Origin: Beijerinckiaceae bacterium
GTDB taxonomy: Bacteria; Pseudomonadota; Alphaproteobacteria; Rhizobiales; Beijerinckiaceae
NCBI GenBank assembly: GCA_019745195.1
Contig: JAIETL010000004.1
Span: forward strand, 1-64,000
DNA: 64,000 bases
Direction of reading: 5' to 3'
Position 1 is the first letter of the stretch. Each line of letters begins with the position of its first letter. Below the pieces are notes generated by a model, which was given only the letters and a program-made list of their open reading frames with translations, had not been told where the DNA came from and searched no databases. Positions 41,353-50,460 of the stretch are shown in pieces. The translations under genes and the position numbers were made by a program.

Positions 41353-42561
41353 ATGTCGTCCCCGTCCATGCCGTCGATCGCGTCCATGCCAGCCGGGCGA
41401 GCCCAGGCGAAGCCCGTTCCCTGTCCGCTCGTCGAGATCGGCGGGCCGGCGCGCGAGCGCGGACGCCAATATGGCGAACAGGCGAAGCCGCGCATAAAGC
41501 GCGGCATCGAGCATTATTCCTCACAGCTCGAGGCCGGAAAGCTCGGCTGGCCGCAGATCGAGGCGCTGGTCGCCCGTTTCGAGCCGACGATCGCGGCTTT
41601 CGAGCCCGCCTACATCGAGGAGATGCGCGGCATCGCCGAGGGCGCCGGCGTGCCCTATCCGGCAATCGTGCTGCTGAACGCGCGCACCGAAATCCTGAAG
41701 CTCGCGCAGCGCAGGGAACGCGGCGAACCGCTCCCGGACGATCCCGATGGTTGCACCGGCCTCGTCGTGCTGCCTCAGACGACGGCGGAGGGCCGGCTGA
41801 TCCATGCGCTGGACTGGGACTGGAAGGCCGAATGCGCCGAGACCGCAGTCGTGCTGAAGGTGCGGCGGGACGATGGGCCGGACCTCCTGACCTTCACCGA
41901 AGCCGGCGCGCTGGCCCGGACCGGCTTCAACGCCGCCGGCATCTCGATCACCGCCAATTATCTCGAATGCGACCGCGACTACCGCAGGCTGGGCGTCCCG
42001 CTCGCGCTGATCCGGCGCAAGGTGCTGGAGCAGCAGCAACTGGCGCTCGCCATGCACGCGGTCTACACGACCCCGAAATCGGCCGCCAACAACATGCTCG
42101 TCGCGCAGGCCAACGGCGTCGCGATCGATTTCGAATGCGCGCCGGACGAGACCTTCCAGGTGCATCCCCAGCAGGGGCTGCTGGTCCACGCCAACCATTT
42201 CCAGAGCCCGGTCGCGCTCTCCAAGCTGATCGACAAGGGCGTCCAGAACACGCCGGATTCGCTCTACCGCGACCTGCGGGTCCGCGCGCTGATCGAGCCG
42301 CATCTCGGCCATGTCACTACCGACATCGTCAAGACCGCGCTGTTCGACGATTTTGAGACGCCCTGGTCGGTGTGCCGACCGCCGCGCCTCAACACCGCCA
42401 ACAATCTCTCGGCGACCGTCGCAATGCTGGTGATGGAGCCGGCCCGGGGCGTGATGGAGGTCGCGATGCTGCCGGCGCTCAACCGCAGCTTCGAGACATA
42501 TCGCCTCGACATGGCGATGCAGCAGCCCAACGCAGGAGCGGCGCGGCCGCACGCCGCCTGA
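41353..42561 (+). CDS. C45 family Ntn-hydrolase (acyl-transferase/acylase type)
   Basis: 402 aa. The precursor motif DPDGCTGLVVLPQTTAEGRL contains the Cys (about residue 134) that becomes the N-terminal nucleophile after self-cleavage in C45 peptidases (6-APA acyltransferase family). HALDWDWKAECAETAVVLKV, FTEAGALARTGFNAAGISIT, HANHFQSPVA and TANNLSATVAMLVMEPARGV are typical of the family. It cleaves or transfers an acyl group from an amide. No signal peptide is seen, so the substrate would be processed in the cytoplasm after import by the ABC system that follows. Confidence 0.85.
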   Translation: MSSPSMPSIASMPAGRAQAKPVPCPLVEIGGPARERGRQYGEQAKPRIKRGIEHYSSQLEAGKLGWPQIEALVARFEPTIAAFEPAYIEEMRGIAEGAGVPYPAIVLLNARTEILKLAQRRERGEPLPDDPDGCTGLVVLPQTTAEGRLIHALDWDWKAECAETAVVLKVRRDDGPDLLTFTEAGALARTGFNAAGISITANYLECDRDYRRLGVPLALIRRKVLEQQQLALAMHAVYTTPKSAANNMLVAQANGVAIDFECAPDETFQVHPQQGLLVHANHFQSPVALSKLIDKGVQNTPDSLYRDLRVRALIEPHLGHVTTDIVKTALFDDFETPWSVCRPPRLNTANNLSATVAMLVMEPARGVMEVAMLPALNRSFETYRLDMAMQQPNAGAARPHAA

Positions 42562-42627
42562 CAACGCAACCGACAATTCCAGCGAGACGAGCCGAGAAGG
42601 CCGCCGCCTCAGCAGCAGGGGAACGAC

Positions 42628-44187
42628 ATGACACGCAAGCTGATTGCCGCCCTCGCAGTCGCGCTTAGCCTCCCGGCTGGCGCAGCCGTCGCCCAGCAGG
42701 ACACGCTGCGGCTGCGCCTCAACGCCGATATCCGCTCGACCGATCCGGGCCTTAACCGCGACGCCAACACCGACGCCGTCGTGCTGCACATGGTCGAGGG
42801 GCTAGTCGCCTATCGCGAGGATGCCTCCGTCGCGCCGATGCTGGCGAAATCCGTCGAGGTTTCTCCGGATGGTAGAACCTACACCTTCGCCCTGCGCGAC
42901 GGCGTGAGCTTCCACAACGGCGCGCCGCTGACGGCCGACGACGTGCTCTTCGCCTGGAAACGCTACACCACGCCAGCCAACAACTGGCGCTGCTTGCCGG
43001 AGGTGGACGGGCGCGGCCTGACCAAGGTCGTCGATGTCGCCGCCAAGGACGCCAAGACCGTCGTCTTCACGCTGGAGAAGCCGTCGGCGCTGTTCCTGAC
43101 GCTTCTGGCCCGCACCGATTGCGGTGGAACCGGCATCTATCACCGCGCCTCGCTAGACGCGGACGGCAAGTGGAAGGAGCCGGTCGGAACCGGCCCGTTC
43201 AAGCTCGCGGAGTGGAAGCGCGCCCAGTACATCGACCTCGTCCGCAACGATGCCTATACGGCGCTGCCCGGCGAGCGCGATGGCCATGCCGGCAACAAGG
43301 CGCCACTCGTGCCGAAGCTGCGTTTCGTGATCATCCCCGACGCCTCGGCGGCGAAGGCGGCGCTGCTGTCTGGCGGCATCGACATCAATCCCGACATCGT
43401 CAACGCCGACATCGCCGAATACAAGGCGCGAAAGGATCTCACCCTGCAGACCAAGCAGGCCATGGACATCCAGGCGGTGCTGTTCCAGACGCGCGATCCA
43501 CTGCTGAAGGACGCCCGCCTGCGTCGCGCCATCGCGATGTCGCTCGACGTGCCGCAGATCGTCGAGACGATCACCGAGGGCGAGTCGAAACCGAGCCTTT
43601 CGATCATTCCGGTCCCGTCGGGCTTTTACGGCCAGGCGCAGGCGCAGATGCCCAAGCGCGATGTCGCCGGGGCGAAGAAGCTGCTGGCGGAGGCCGGCTA
43701 CAAGGGCGAGACGATCAAGCTGCTGGCGACCAAGCGCTATCCGTCGCTGTTCGACTTCGCCGTGCTGACCCAGGCGATGGCGCAGGAGGCCGGCCTCAGG
43801 ATCGAGATCGAGGTGCTGGACTGGGCGACGCTGCTAGACCGCTACACCAAGGGCGACTACCAGGCGATGGCCTTCACCTACTCCTCGCGACTCGATCCCT
43901 CGCTCTCATTCGAGATGATCAGCGGCGACAAGGACAAGCAGCCGCGCAAGGTCTGGGACAATGCGGAGGCGCGCGAGCTGATGACCCGGAGCATGGAGGT
44001 GACCGACAAGGCGCAGCGCCAGGCGATCTTCGACGAGCTGGAGGCCAGGTTCCGCGCCGACATGCCGATGATCGTGCTGTATTCCAGCGTCGAGACCAGC
44101 GCGGCGCGCAGCAATGTCCAGGGCTATGCCGGCTGGGCGCTGGGCCAGCCGCGGGCCTGGGGCGTCTCGCTCAAGCCGGGCTCCTGA
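42628..44187 (+). CDS. Dipeptide-type ABC transporter substrate-binding protein (family 5)
   Basis: 519 aa. Signal peptide (KLIAALAVALSLPAGAAVAQ), then the SBP family 5 fold: DTLRLRLNADIRSTDPGLNR, TYTFALRDGVSFHNGAPLTA, DDVLFAWKRY, VGTGPFKLAEWKRAQYIDLV and RRAIAMSLDVPQIVE. Periplasmic receptor for the transporter encoded by the next three genes; the ligand may be a peptide or an N-acyl amine given the C45 hydrolase before it. A purine-rich site (GGGGAACGAC) precedes the ATG. Confidence 0.9.
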   Translation: MTRKLIAALAVALSLPAGAAVAQQDTLRLRLNADIRSTDPGLNRDANTDAVVLHMVEGLVAYREDASVAPMLAKSVEVSPDGRTYTFALRDGVSFHNGAPLTADDVLFAWKRYTTPANNWRCLPEVDGRGLTKVVDVAAKDAKTVVFTLEKPSALFLTLLARTDCGGTGIYHRASLDADGKWKEPVGTGPFKLAEWKRAQYIDLVRNDAYTALPGERDGHAGNKAPLVPKLRFVIIPDASAAKAALLSGGIDINPDIVNADIAEYKARKDLTLQTKQAMDIQAVLFQTRDPLLKDARLRRAIAMSLDVPQIVETITEGESKPSLSIIPVPSGFYGQAQAQMPKRDVAGAKKLLAEAGYKGETIKLLATKRYPSLFDFAVLTQAMAQEAGLRIEIEVLDWATLLDRYTKGDYQAMAFTYSSRLDPSLSFEMISGDKDKQPRKVWDNAEARELMTRSMEVTDKAQRQAIFDELEARFRADMPMIVLYSSVETSAARSNVQGYAGWALGQPRAWGVSLKPGS

Positions 44188-44207
44188 GCCGCCGCCGGGA
44201 GCCGGTC

Positions 44208-45161
44208 ATGCACGGCCCCCTCGGCTATGTCGGCAAGCGGCTGCTCTGGACGCTGCCGACGCTGCTGCTGGTCGGCTTCACGGTCTTCGTGATGGTCAGG
44301 CTGATTCCGGGTGATCCGGCGCTGGTCATCCTGGGCGACGCCGCGACGCCGGACCAGATCGCAGGGCTTAAGGCCCAGTACGGGCTCGACCGGCCGATCC
44401 TGGTCCAGTTCGGCCTCTGGCTCGGGCGCCTGGCTCAGGGCGATCTCGGCGTCGCCATCACCGACGGGCAGCCCGTGCTGCCGCTGCTCTGGGAGCGCTT
44501 CCAGGTCACCGCGGCGATCGTGTTCCTCGCCGTGGGATTGGCGGTGCTGATCGCGGTGCCGGCCGGCCTGCTCGCCGCCTGGAAGCAGAACAGCGGCCTC
44601 GACATCGCGGTGGTTACGACCGCCACGCTCTTGCTCTCGATCCCGAGCTTTTGGCTCGGCCTGATCCTGCTCCTGGTGTTCGGGCTCAAGCTCGGCTGGG
44701 TGCCGGTCATCGGCTATGTCCCTTTCGGGCAGAGCCCGACGCAGGCGCTACTCTACATCCTGCTGCCGGTCGTCACCCTGACGCTGATTGAGGCCGGCGT
44801 GCTCACGCGGATGGCGCGCGCCAGTGCGATCGAGGTGCTGCGGCTAGAATACGTCATGCATGCCCGCGCCAAGGGGCTGCGCGAGCGGCGTGTGCTGCTG
44901 CGCCATGTCCTGCCCAACGCCTTCGCGCCGACCTGGACCGTGATCGGACTGGTGCTCGGCAATCTGCTCGGCGGCATCGCCGTGCTCGAGACCGTCTTCA
45001 CCTTGCCCGGCCTCGGCCGACTTCTGGTCGACGCCATCTTCGCCCGCGATTACCCGGTGGTTCAGGGATGTCTGTTGTTCACCGCCCTCATCTACGTGCT
45101 GGTCAACCTGATCGTCGATCTGTGCTATCCGCTGTTCGATCCGCGGGTCGCGGCCTCGTGA
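44208..45161 (+). CDS. ABC transporter permease (DppB type)
   Basis: 317 aa, six membrane segments. KRLLWTLPTLLLVGFTVFVM, RLIPGDPALVILGDAATPDQ and GLDRPILVQFG form the conserved start. MHARAKGLRERRVLLRHVLP (about 217-236) is the EAA loop that meets the ATPase, and ETVFTLPGLGRLLVDAIFAR is conserved too. It begins 20 nt after the receptor gene and its last four bases overlap the next start (GTGA). Confidence 0.9.
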   Translation: MHGPLGYVGKRLLWTLPTLLLVGFTVFVMVRLIPGDPALVILGDAATPDQIAGLKAQYGLDRPILVQFGLWLGRLAQGDLGVAITDGQPVLPLLWERFQVTAAIVFLAVGLAVLIAVPAGLLAAWKQNSGLDIAVVTTATLLLSIPSFWLGLILLLVFGLKLGWVPVIGYVPFGQSPTQALLYILLPVVTLTLIEAGVLTRMARASAIEVLRLEYVMHARAKGLRERRVLLRHVLPNAFAPTWTVIGLVLGNLLGGIAVLETVFTLPGLGRLLVDAIFARDYPVVQGCLLFTALIYVLVNLIVDLCYPLFDPRVAAS

Positions 45162-45991
45162 ACCGGCTCGGCCGGCTCGCGGCCCTGAGAGCCAACGCGC
45201 TGATCGGCGGCCTCCTGGTCGGGCTCGTGCTCGCCATGGCGGTGGTCTCCGTCGCCTGGACGCCCTATGGACCGCTCGCGATCAATCTGCGCCAGCGCCT
45301 GAAACCGCCCTCTGCGGCCTATTGGCTCGGCACCGACGAGTTCGGCCGCGACGTGCTCTCGCGCGTCATGGCCGGGGCCGCGACGAGCCTCACCGTCGCG
45401 GTGCTGACGGTCGTGGTCGCGGTCGCGATCGGCGCGCTGCTCGGACTGCTCGCTGGCTATCTGCGCGGGCTGGTCGACCGGCTGCTGATGGTGGTCAGCG
45501 ACGCGCTGCTGGCGTTCCCCGGCATCCTGCTCGCGCTCGGGCTGATGGTGATCATCGGGGCCAACAAATACGGCATCATCGTCGCGCTCGGCCTCGCCTA
45601 TGCGCCCTCCGTGCTTCGGGTCGTCCGGGCGACGGTGCTGTCGGTGCGCGAGCGCGACTATGTCGAGGCCTCGCGCGTGATCGGCAACTCCGAATGGACG
45701 ACGATGCGCCGCCACGTCCTTCCCAATTGCGTCGCGCCAATCGTCGTGCTCGCCACCTCGATGGTGGGCTGGGTCATCCTGGCCGAAAGCGCGCTGTCCT
45801 TTCTCGGGCTCGGCGTGCCGCCGCCCGCCGCGACCTGGGGCAACATGCTCTCCTCGGGCCGGCCCTTCATCGAGAGCGCGCCCTGGCTCGGCATTGCGCC
45901 GGGCCTGTGCATCGCGCTCTCGATGCTGGGCATCAACCTGCTCGGCGACGCGCTGCGCGACTGGCTCGACCCCCGCATGGAGCGCGGCTGA
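45158..45991 (+). CDS. ABC transporter permease (DppC type)
   Basis: 277 aa, GTG start overlapping the previous stop by four bases. It shows the DppC pattern: WLGTDEFGRDVLSRVMAGAA, SLTVAVLTVVVAVAIGALLG, DYVEASRVIGNSEWTTMRRH (EAA loop) and ESALSFLGLGVPPPAATWGN. Five to six membrane segments. Pairs with the DppB-type permease in the inner membrane. Confidence 0.9.
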   Translation: MNRLGRLAALRANALIGGLLVGLVLAMAVVSVAWTPYGPLAINLRQRLKPPSAAYWLGTDEFGRDVLSRVMAGAATSLTVAVLTVVVAVAIGALLGLLAGYLRGLVDRLLMVVSDALLAFPGILLALGLMVIIGANKYGIIVALGLAYAPSVLRVVRATVLSVRERDYVEASRVIGNSEWTTMRRHVLPNCVAPIVVLATSMVGWVILAESALSFLGLGVPPPAATWGNMLSSGRPFIESAPWLGIAPGLCIALSMLGINLLGDALRDWLDPRMERG

Positions 45992-47610
45992 TGTCCGCTG
46001 GCCAGCCCGCTCCGCTTTTGTCGCTGCGCGGCCTGTCCTTGAAGGGACCGGGCGGGCTGACGATCCTCGACGGCGTTTCCTTCGACGTCGCGGCGGGCGA
46101 GATCCTGGCGCTGGTCGGGGAATCCGGCAGCGGCAAGACGATGGCGGCGCGCGCCGCGCTGCGCCTTCTGCCGCCGCAGGTCAGGCGCGCCGGCGGAACG
46201 CTGCTGTTCCAGGGCGAGGATGTCGACGCGCTCTCGAACGAGGCGATGCGGCGTCTGCGCGGCGGCGCGATCGGCATGGTCTTCCAGGAACCGATGGTCT
46301 CGCTCAATCCCGCGATGACGATCGGCGCGCAGTTGATCGAAGGCCTCATGCTGCACGAACAGCTTTCGGCGCAGGAGGCGCGCCGGCGCGCCTCCGCGAT
46401 GCTGACGCGGGTCCAGATCGCCGATCCGGAGAGCTGCCTGTCGGCCTATCCGCACCAGTTCTCCGGCGGCATGCGCCAGCGCATCATGCTGGCCTCGGTG
46501 ATGCTGCTGAAGCCGAAGCTCCTGATCGCCGACGAGCCGACCACGGCGCTCGACACGCTGACCCAGCGCGAGGTGCTGCAGCTCATGGTCGAGCTGACGC
46601 GCACCGCCGGGACCGCCGTGCTGCTGATCACCCATAATCTCGGTCTGGTGGCGCAGTACGCGCAGTCGGTCGTCGTGCTGGAGCGCGGTCAGTTGGTCGA
46701 GGCCGGGCCGGTGGCGCAAGTGCTGCGCCAGCCGCGCGAGCCCTACACCAAGGCCCTGATAGACGCCCTGCCAAAGCGCGACGAGACGCGCGCTCCCGTC
46801 GCCGGGACGCAGAACCTGATCGAGGCGCGCGCGGTCAGCGTGCGCTTTCCGGGCTCCGGCGGATTGTTCTCGACGACTCCGCCGAAGCTCGCCGTCGACA
46901 GCGTCTCGCTCGGCGTCAGGCCGGGAGAGGCGGTCGCGCTCGTCGGCGGCTCGGGCTCGGGCAAGACCACGCTCGGGCGCGCCATGATCGGGCTGCTGCC
47001 GCTTTCGGGCGGCGAACTCCTGTTCCGCAGCGAGCCGCTGGCGGGGGCGTCGCATGAGCGCCGGCGCGATTTCCGGCTGAACTGCCAGCTCGTGTTCCAG
47101 GATCCCTACTCATCGCTCGATCCGCGCCAGCAAATCGCCGAAGTCGTCGCCGAGCCGCTCGATCATGGTCCTAAGCTGAGCCGGGCTGAGCGGGCCGAGC
47201 GGGTCGCGGAGATGCTCGCCGAGGTCGGGCTATCGGGCTTCGGCGAGCGCTATCCGCACGCGCTCTCCGGCGGGCAGCGCCAGCGCGTCGCGATCGCCCG
47301 CGCCATCATCCGCAACCCGGCCTTCGTCGTCGCCGACGAGCCGGTCTCGGCGCTCGACATGACGATCCAGAAGCAGGTGCTCGCGCTGTTCCGGCGGTTG
47401 CAGGAGCGCCACGGCTTCGCCTGCCTGTTCATCTCGCACGACCTCGGGGCCGTCTCGCAGGTCGCCGACCGGATCGTGGTGATGCAGGAGGGGCGCATCG
47501 TCGAAGAGGGTGGCGTCGCAGACATCCTCGACCGGCCCCGCCATGACTACACCAGGGCTCTGCTCCAGGCTGCGCCAAGCCTGGCCGCCTCCAGTGCGTC
47601 CGCAGGCTGA
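45991..47610 (+). CDS. Fused dipeptide-type ABC transporter ATPase (DppD-DppF in one chain)
   Basis: 539 aa with two complete ATPase domains. First: GESGSGKT (Walker A, about 43-50), YPHQFSGGMRQRIMLASVML (signature), LLIADEPTTALD. Second: GGSGSGKTTLGRAMIGLL, YPHALSGGQRQRVAIARAI, VVADEPVSALDMTIQKQVLA, plus a LVFQDPYSSLDPRQQIAEVV Q-loop. Both halves are intact, so the protein serves as its own heterodimer. TGATG overlap with the permease gene. Last gene of the operon. Confidence 0.9.
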   Translation: MSAGQPAPLLSLRGLSLKGPGGLTILDGVSFDVAAGEILALVGESGSGKTMAARAALRLLPPQVRRAGGTLLFQGEDVDALSNEAMRRLRGGAIGMVFQEPMVSLNPAMTIGAQLIEGLMLHEQLSAQEARRRASAMLTRVQIADPESCLSAYPHQFSGGMRQRIMLASVMLLKPKLLIADEPTTALDTLTQREVLQLMVELTRTAGTAVLLITHNLGLVAQYAQSVVVLERGQLVEAGPVAQVLRQPREPYTKALIDALPKRDETRAPVAGTQNLIEARAVSVRFPGSGGLFSTTPPKLAVDSVSLGVRPGEAVALVGGSGSGKTTLGRAMIGLLPLSGGELLFRSEPLAGASHERRRDFRLNCQLVFQDPYSSLDPRQQIAEVVAEPLDHGPKLSRAERAERVAEMLAEVGLSGFGERYPHALSGGQRQRVAIARAIIRNPAFVVADEPVSALDMTIQKQVLALFRRLQERHGFACLFISHDLGAVSQVADRIVVMQEGRIVEEGGVADILDRPRHDYTRALLQAAPSLAASSASAG

Positions 47611-48190
47611 GGCGACCGCATCGCGAGACGACGCATGAGGCGTGCCGGCGCTGGCGCTCGGCGAGCCCGGCCGTCTTCGCGGTTGCGAACCGCGTCTCGC
47701 ACGGACCCGCGCTTGCGGCGGTCTCGACGATGGTGGCGACTCGGTTCGGTCAGGTGAGCAAAGAAGCGCGAAACCCTGACGAGCGCTAATTCGAACGGCC
47801 ACCATTGATACGATGCCGCACTGCAACTGACAGCTCAACTCAATAAATCTGCCAAAGTAGTGATAGATTTTTTATCTTGCATTTGTCGAAAGAGCATTGG
47901 GCAGAGAAATAATAAGCACCCGAATTGAGAAAACATTTCGAGTGCTCCGTAAGAAATTTGTAGAGAATTTTGTCTGTAAATCTGCGCAGGGTTTCGACGT
48001 CGATCGGCGTTATGATTTTTTAAAATCATATGTGTTAAGTTGGTCGCTCGGTTGCGCCGATCCACGGCAAAAATCGCAGAAGCAGCGAATCCGGCTCTCT
48101 CACGCTGGTAGGCGATGAAGGTTCGCTTTCGGGCAAGGACTGCGACTACCGCTCATAAAGCTTTGCAGCGCTGACTTGGAACTGGCGCGA
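47611..48190. other. Gene-free stretch with an AT-rich centre
   Basis: 580 bases between the ABC operon end and the convergent LysR gene. The part at about 47,815-48,030 is much richer in A and T than the rest of the window. A 73-codon frame there has no recognisable protein and unusual composition. No terminator hairpin with T-run was recognised. Confidence 0.4.
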
Positions 48191-49084
48191 TCACGGGTAA
48201 CTCGTCTTGACGACATCGAGAAAGGCGCGCAGCGGCGGCGGCACGGCGCGATGTCCGGAGTAATAAATCGCGATGCTTTCTGAAGCTGGCGTCCAAGTCG
48301 ACAGAATTCGGCGCAGCCGGCCATCCTCCAAGGCTGGGTCCGCTGCCGGACTTGCGACATAGGCGACGCCGAGCCCGGCGATGGCGGCGTCGACCATCAG
48401 CTCTTCGTCGTCGAGGGTCAACGAGCCGTTCAGCTCGAGCGTCATCGCCCGTCCGCCTTGCTCGAACTCCCAGCGGTAGAGCTTTCCGCTGGGCACGCGG
48501 TGACCGATGCAGCGATGGTCCTTCAGCTCATCGGGCGTCTGCGGCTCACTGAAGCGTTTGAGATAGGCGGGCGACGCGACGCAGACGAAGCTGACCGCGT
48601 CGCCGAACGGCACGGCGATCATGTCTTTTGGGATGGAGTCGAACAGGCGTACGCCGGCGTCGAACCCCGCCGCCACGATGTCGATCAGCCTGCCCTCGAC
48701 GACCAGGTCGATAACGACGTCAGGATAGCGCTCGGACATCGTCGGCAGGATGTCGCGGACCAGCAGCGTCGCCGCGAGCCGCGGCGCGTTGATCCTGACC
48801 GTGCCGCTGACGGCGCCGCGAAAGGCCTGCGCGGCGTCGAGCGCTTCGTCTAGACCCGCAAGCGCCGGCTGGAGACGCCCGAGCAGGTCGAAGCCAGCTT
48901 CCGTTGGCGAGACGCTGCGCGTCGTGCGGTTGAGCAGGCGCACGCCGAGGCGCTCCTCCAAAGCGCGCACCGCATGGCTCAAGGTGGAGGGGGCCGTGCC
49001 GAGATCGTCCGCCGCGCGCCGAAAACTGCGACGCGTCGCGACGCTCACGAAAGCCTCGAGGTCGTTCAGCGAGGGGCGCTTCAT
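48191..49084 (-). CDS. LysR family regulator (CrgA-like)
   Basis: 297 aa. The HTH start (MKRPSLNDLEAFVSVATRRS, FRRAADDLGTAPSTLSHAVR, ALEERLGVRLLNRTTRSVSP) is typical, followed by an effector domain (GTVRINAPRLAATLLVRDIL, FDAGVRLFDSIPKDMIAVPF). The start at 49084 is used, not the upstream ATG at 49120, because the HTH begins directly. It is divergent from the RidA-like gene 133 bp away and likely controls it. Confidence 0.85.
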   Translation of the reverse strand: MKRPSLNDLEAFVSVATRRSFRRAADDLGTAPSTLSHAVRALEERLGVRLLNRTTRSVSPTEAGFDLLGRLQPALAGLDEALDAAQAFRGAVSGTVRINAPRLAATLLVRDILPTMSERYPDVVIDLVVEGRLIDIVAAGFDAGVRLFDSIPKDMIAVPFGDAVSFVCVASPAYLKRFSEPQTPDELKDHRCIGHRVPSGKLYRWEFEQGGRAMTLELNGSLTLDDEELMVDAAIAGLGVAYVASPAADPALEDGRLRRILSTWTPASESIAIYYSGHRAVPPPLRAFLDVVKTSYP

Positions 49085-49217
49085 TGCTGGCGAATGTGCA
49101 TCAGCCCGTGCCGAATGCAACGGCTAATCGTATCAATAGTCACCCGCTATCTCATGTCGGCAAGAGCGAAGCTCGCGGATTGGCCGCTTGCCTTCGCGAA
49201 CGATGAGAGGACCCGAC

Positions 49218-49625
49218 ATGACCAGACGCGACGCCATTTTTCCTGCGGGCCGGCACGCGCTCTACGATATCCACCAGTACTCCGCCGCGATCCGGTCCGG
49301 CGATCTATTGTTCGTCTCCGGGCAGGTGGGCAGCCGCGAGGACGGAACGCCCGAACCCGTCTACGAGGATCAGGTTCGGCTCGCCTTCGCCAATCTGCGC
49401 GCCGTGCTGGCCGCTGCAGGCGCGACGTTCGACGACGTGATCGATGTCATCACCTTCCACACCGATCCGCAGACGCAGTTCGAGAGGATGCTCGCTATTC
49501 GATCCGAGGAAATCGGCGATCCGCCCTATCCGACATGGACGGCCATCGGCGTGACCTGGCTGTCGGGGTTCGACTTCGAGATCAAGGTGATCGCCAGGAT
49601 CCCCGAGAAATCACCAGCCGAGTAG
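49218..49625 (+). CDS. RidA family protein
   Basis: 135 aa. YDIHQYSAAIRSGDLLFVSG, QVRLAFANLRAVLAAAGATF, DDVIDVITFHTD and WTAIGVTWLSGFDFEIKVIA form the RidA fold; the family hydrolyses reactive imines or enamines. A small change from the standard ending (no IEIE..A) suggests a divergent subgroup. GAGAGG lies 7 nt before the ATG at 49218. Divergent partner is the LysR gene. Confidence 0.8.
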   Translation: MTRRDAIFPAGRHALYDIHQYSAAIRSGDLLFVSGQVGSREDGTPEPVYEDQVRLAFANLRAVLAAAGATFDDVIDVITFHTDPQTQFERMLAIRSEEIGDPPYPTWTAIGVTWLSGFDFEIKVIARIPEKSPAE

Positions 49626-49676
49626 TTTGGTCGATACCCCGAAGGCGCCTGTCGCGTGGCGAGCTTAAGCTTCGGC

Positions 49677-50324
49677 TCACTCGCCACCGCTGGTCGGCCA
49701 GATCCTCGGCGTAACCGGATCGCAGAAGGGCAGGGTGCTGGCCCTGCGGATGGCCTGCGCCAGATGGGCGTTCACCTCGGCCGTCGTCGTCTTCAGCCCA
49801 TGCTTGACCGCCGCCAGGCTGACAGTCTCGTCGACGATCCTGATCGCGGCCGTCACCGTCGCCGCGCACAGGCGCACCTCGAACTCGCCGCTTGGACGAT
49901 CGAGGCGCTCGGCGATGATCTCGATCAGATGCTCCTCGCCGATCTGGCAGGACATCAGCCAGGCGCTTCGCAAGGCAGGCTCCTCTGGCAGCCTGGCAAG
50001 GAGCCTGACGACGAGGATGTCGTCCGCTGTGTCTTCGGCGGCCTGATTGTCTGGACCGAGGTTCGCGGCGAACAGCTCCTCGATCGAGAGGTTCCGGGGC
50101 CACCGTCGGAGGATCGCGGCGAATCGAAGTGACGACTGGGCGAACAACGGTTCGACGGCGCTTTCCTTCGATCGGAAGTGCCGCCAGAGCGTGCGCGTCG
50201 CGACGCCGGCCGCCGCGGCGATCTCGTCGCCGGTCGTATCGGCGACACCCTTCGACAAGAAAAGCCGAGCCGCGTGCCGCGCCAGATCAAGCCGTGTGTT
50301 CTCTCGGGCAACGCTCCGGCTCAT
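49677..50324 (-). CDS. TetR family regulator
   Basis: 215 aa. HTH at about residues 10-55: LDLARHAARLFLSKGVADTT, GDEIAAAAGVATRTLWRHFR, SKESAVEPLF. The C-terminal helical ligand domain is of no special subgroup (LFAANLGPDNQAAEDTADDI). It stands divergent to the prolyl oligopeptidase gene with a clear operator between them. Confidence 0.85.
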   Translation of the reverse strand: MSRSVARENTRLDLARHAARLFLSKGVADTTGDEIAAAAGVATRTLWRHFRSKESAVEPLFAQSSLRFAAILRRWPRNLSIEELFAANLGPDNQAAEDTADDILVVRLLARLPEEPALRSAWLMSCQIGEEHLIEIIAERLDRPSGEFEVRLCAATVTAAIRIVDETVSLAAVKHGLKTTTAEVNAHLAQAIRRASTLPFCDPVTPRIWPTSGGE

Positions 50325-50375
50325 GGCGCTCTCATCTGCTCGTCAGGGGCGCGTCATTCAAGCCGCCACATTAAA

Positions 50376-50410
50376 GACATTTCAAGCCGCATTAAATGTC
50401 ACTTAGTGAC
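50376..50410. promoter_or_regulatory. TetR-type operator between the TetR and prolyl oligopeptidase genes
   Basis: Two inverted repeats overlap: GACATTT-N11-AAATGTC (50376-50400) and GTCACT-T-AGTGAC (50398-50410). Both are perfect and lie in the 136-bp divergent gap, 51-84 bp from the two start codons. This is a typical layout for TetR control of a neighbouring gene. Confidence 0.6.
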
Positions 50411-50460
50411 AGACTAATCTGCCGCACGCGAGGCAGGCAGGATTGTATGAGGCAATGCGA

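Noticed and set aside
47897-48118. 73-codon frame in the AT-rich gap
   Set aside because: No ribosome site, no recognisable structure; kept only as part of the gene-free stretch.
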